A stretch of DNA of 7,184 bases, taken from assembly GCA_018652925.1 (NCBI GenBank), contig JABIBH010000112.1, forward strand, positions 1 through 7,184. Reading direction: 5' to 3'. Under the pieces are notes generated by a model. The model did not search any database. It was not told where the DNA came from and saw only the letters and a list, made by a program, of their open reading frames with translations. This stretch comes from a bacterium (GTDB lineage: Bacteria; Krumholzibacteriota; Krumholzibacteriia; LZORAL124-64-63). This document shows, piece after piece, positions 6,389 to 7,184 of the stretch (position 1 is the stretch's first letter; each line of letters starts with the position of its first letter). The position numbers and the translations under genes were made by a program.

Positions 6389-7184
6389 ATGAACCGAGTA
6401 CGCAACCTGACAATAATTATGATGTTGGTTCTACCAGCATTGTTATTTGCTCAGACACCACAAACAATTGCTATTGATGGTGTCAATGATTTCGATCCTC
6501 TTAATCTTGTCGATGCTGACGGTGGCGACACAGAACATGTTGCGCTTGATATTGGCGATGTTTTTGTTACCAACGATGTAAATAATCTCTATATCGGTTT
6601 TGACCATGACCGTGATGGTTGGGGTTCTGTTCAACTTGGTATTGCTATTGATGTCAACAATATTGATGGTGGACACACAGACCCTTGGGGTCGTCAGCTG
6701 GAGTGGAGTTTGGCTTTGACCAAACCTGACTTCATGTTCTACACCAACCTGGACAATTCATGGCAAGCTGGATATTACTGGGATGGCGGCACCGCTGCCT
6801 GGACAGAAATTGTAACTTCTGGTCCAAATGCTCTTGGCTGGAGTACAACTACAGGATTTAATGAAATTTCAATCATGCTTGCGACTCTTGGTGTTGCTGC
6901 TGGCAGTGATATCAATATTGAGATGTGGACTACACAGGATGGCTCAACAAAGGGACCTTTTGATTCCGTGGCAAACGATGCCACCCAATTGTCTGCTCCT
7001 GGAAATACTATCTGGGATGTAACGTCTCCAATTCCAATGTTTGATTTCCTCCCTTATCTGGTTCAAGGTTCTGTTGACAATGATCCTCCAGTTTTACTCG
7101 GAGCTGTTCACCTTACTGACTCTGTTGTCGATGTAACTTTCAACGAACCAGTTGATCCTCTGACTGCTGAAGTTGCAGGAAACT
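6389..7184 (+). CDS. Secreted multidomain protein, N-terminal part (DOMON/glucodextranase-C-like and Ig-like domains; possible glycoside hydrolase)
   Basis: An open frame of 265 codons that runs off the right edge without a stop, so the gene is 3'-truncated by the window. Residues 1-21 form a signal peptide (R3, R5, hydrophobic 7-20, LFA cleavage). Residues about 26-200 resemble the DOMON/CBM9-like C-terminal domain of glucodextranase: an AIDGVNDF opening, 'NNLYIGFDHDRDGWGS' (65-80, with a D72-x-D74-x-D76-G acidic loop), then 'QLGIAIDVNNIDGG', and many Trp/Tyr on beta strands. From about 230 (DNDPPVLL) an Ig-like domain begins, with 'VTFNEPVDPLTAE' near 248-260, closely like the Ig-like domain of the preceding enzyme. 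Linkage to the GH57 gene and this domain order suggest a large secreted amylase-type enzyme, possibly GH13, whose catalytic part is downstream. That is inference only; a non-enzymatic glucan-binding protein is equally compatible with what is visible. Confidence 0.8.
   Translation, partial: MNRVRNLTIIMMLVLPALLFAQTPQTIAIDGVNDFDPLNLVDADGGDTEHVALDIGDVFVTNDVNNLYIGFDHDRDGWGSVQLGIAIDVNNIDGGHTDPWGRQLEWSLALTKPDFMFYTNLDNSWQAGYYWDGGTAAWTEIVTSGPNALGWSTTTGFNEISIMLATLGVAAGSDINIEMWTTQDGSTKGPFDSVANDATQLSAPGNTIWDVTSPIPMFDFLPYLVQGSVDNDPPVLLGAVHLTDSVVDVTFNEPVDPLTAEVAGN

Overview
The window carries part of an alpha-glucan (starch, glycogen or maltodextrin) uptake and degradation locus. All supported genes lie on the + strand. 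The organism is most likely a bacterium of the FCB superphylum, perhaps a candidate phylum of the Cloacimonetes, Marinimicrobia or Delongbacteria kind. Three observations point there. The large secreted enzyme ends in a PNPFNPST...GTYFCSV...LLTMVK type C-terminal domain, the FlgD-like/type IX secretion (T9SS) type A sorting module common in that group. The base composition is moderate, at roughly 45% GC by eye. The genes encode mosaic secreted proteins built from Ig-like and DOMON/CBM9-like modules. This placement is inference, because no rRNA or other marker gene is present.

Left part (1-1925): the 3' end of a MalE-like solute-binding protein gene is followed by complete malF-like and malG-like permease genes. 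The three are translationally coupled by ATGA overlaps at 211-214 and 1086-1089. Both permeases carry a full EAA loop for docking an ATPase, but no MalK-type ATPase gene lies in the window. No terminator is visible after malG.

Middle (1926-2743): a textbook sigma-70 promoter (TTGCAC, 17 bp, TACAAT) drives a small secreted protein made of two X25-like (pullulanase-type) starch-binding repeats. The gene closes with a perfect 10-bp stem with GCAA loop and a short T run, placed directly ahead of the next gene.

Right part (2744-7184): a 1210-residue secreted GH57-type enzyme carries accessory beta-sandwich, Ig-like and DOMON/CBM9-like domains and a C-terminal sorting domain. After 12 bp and a strong Shine-Dalgarno comes the 5' part of another secreted multidomain protein. 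It starts with a glucodextranase-C/DOMON-like module and enters an Ig-like domain when the window ends, so its catalytic part, if any, is not visible.

Taken together, secreted proteins would bind and cut or rearrange polymeric alpha-glucan outside the cell, and the ABC importer would take up the resulting maltodextrins. No SusC/SusD pair, transcription regulator, tRNA, rRNA, mobile element or CRISPR array was seen. No gap between genes exceeds 300 bases.
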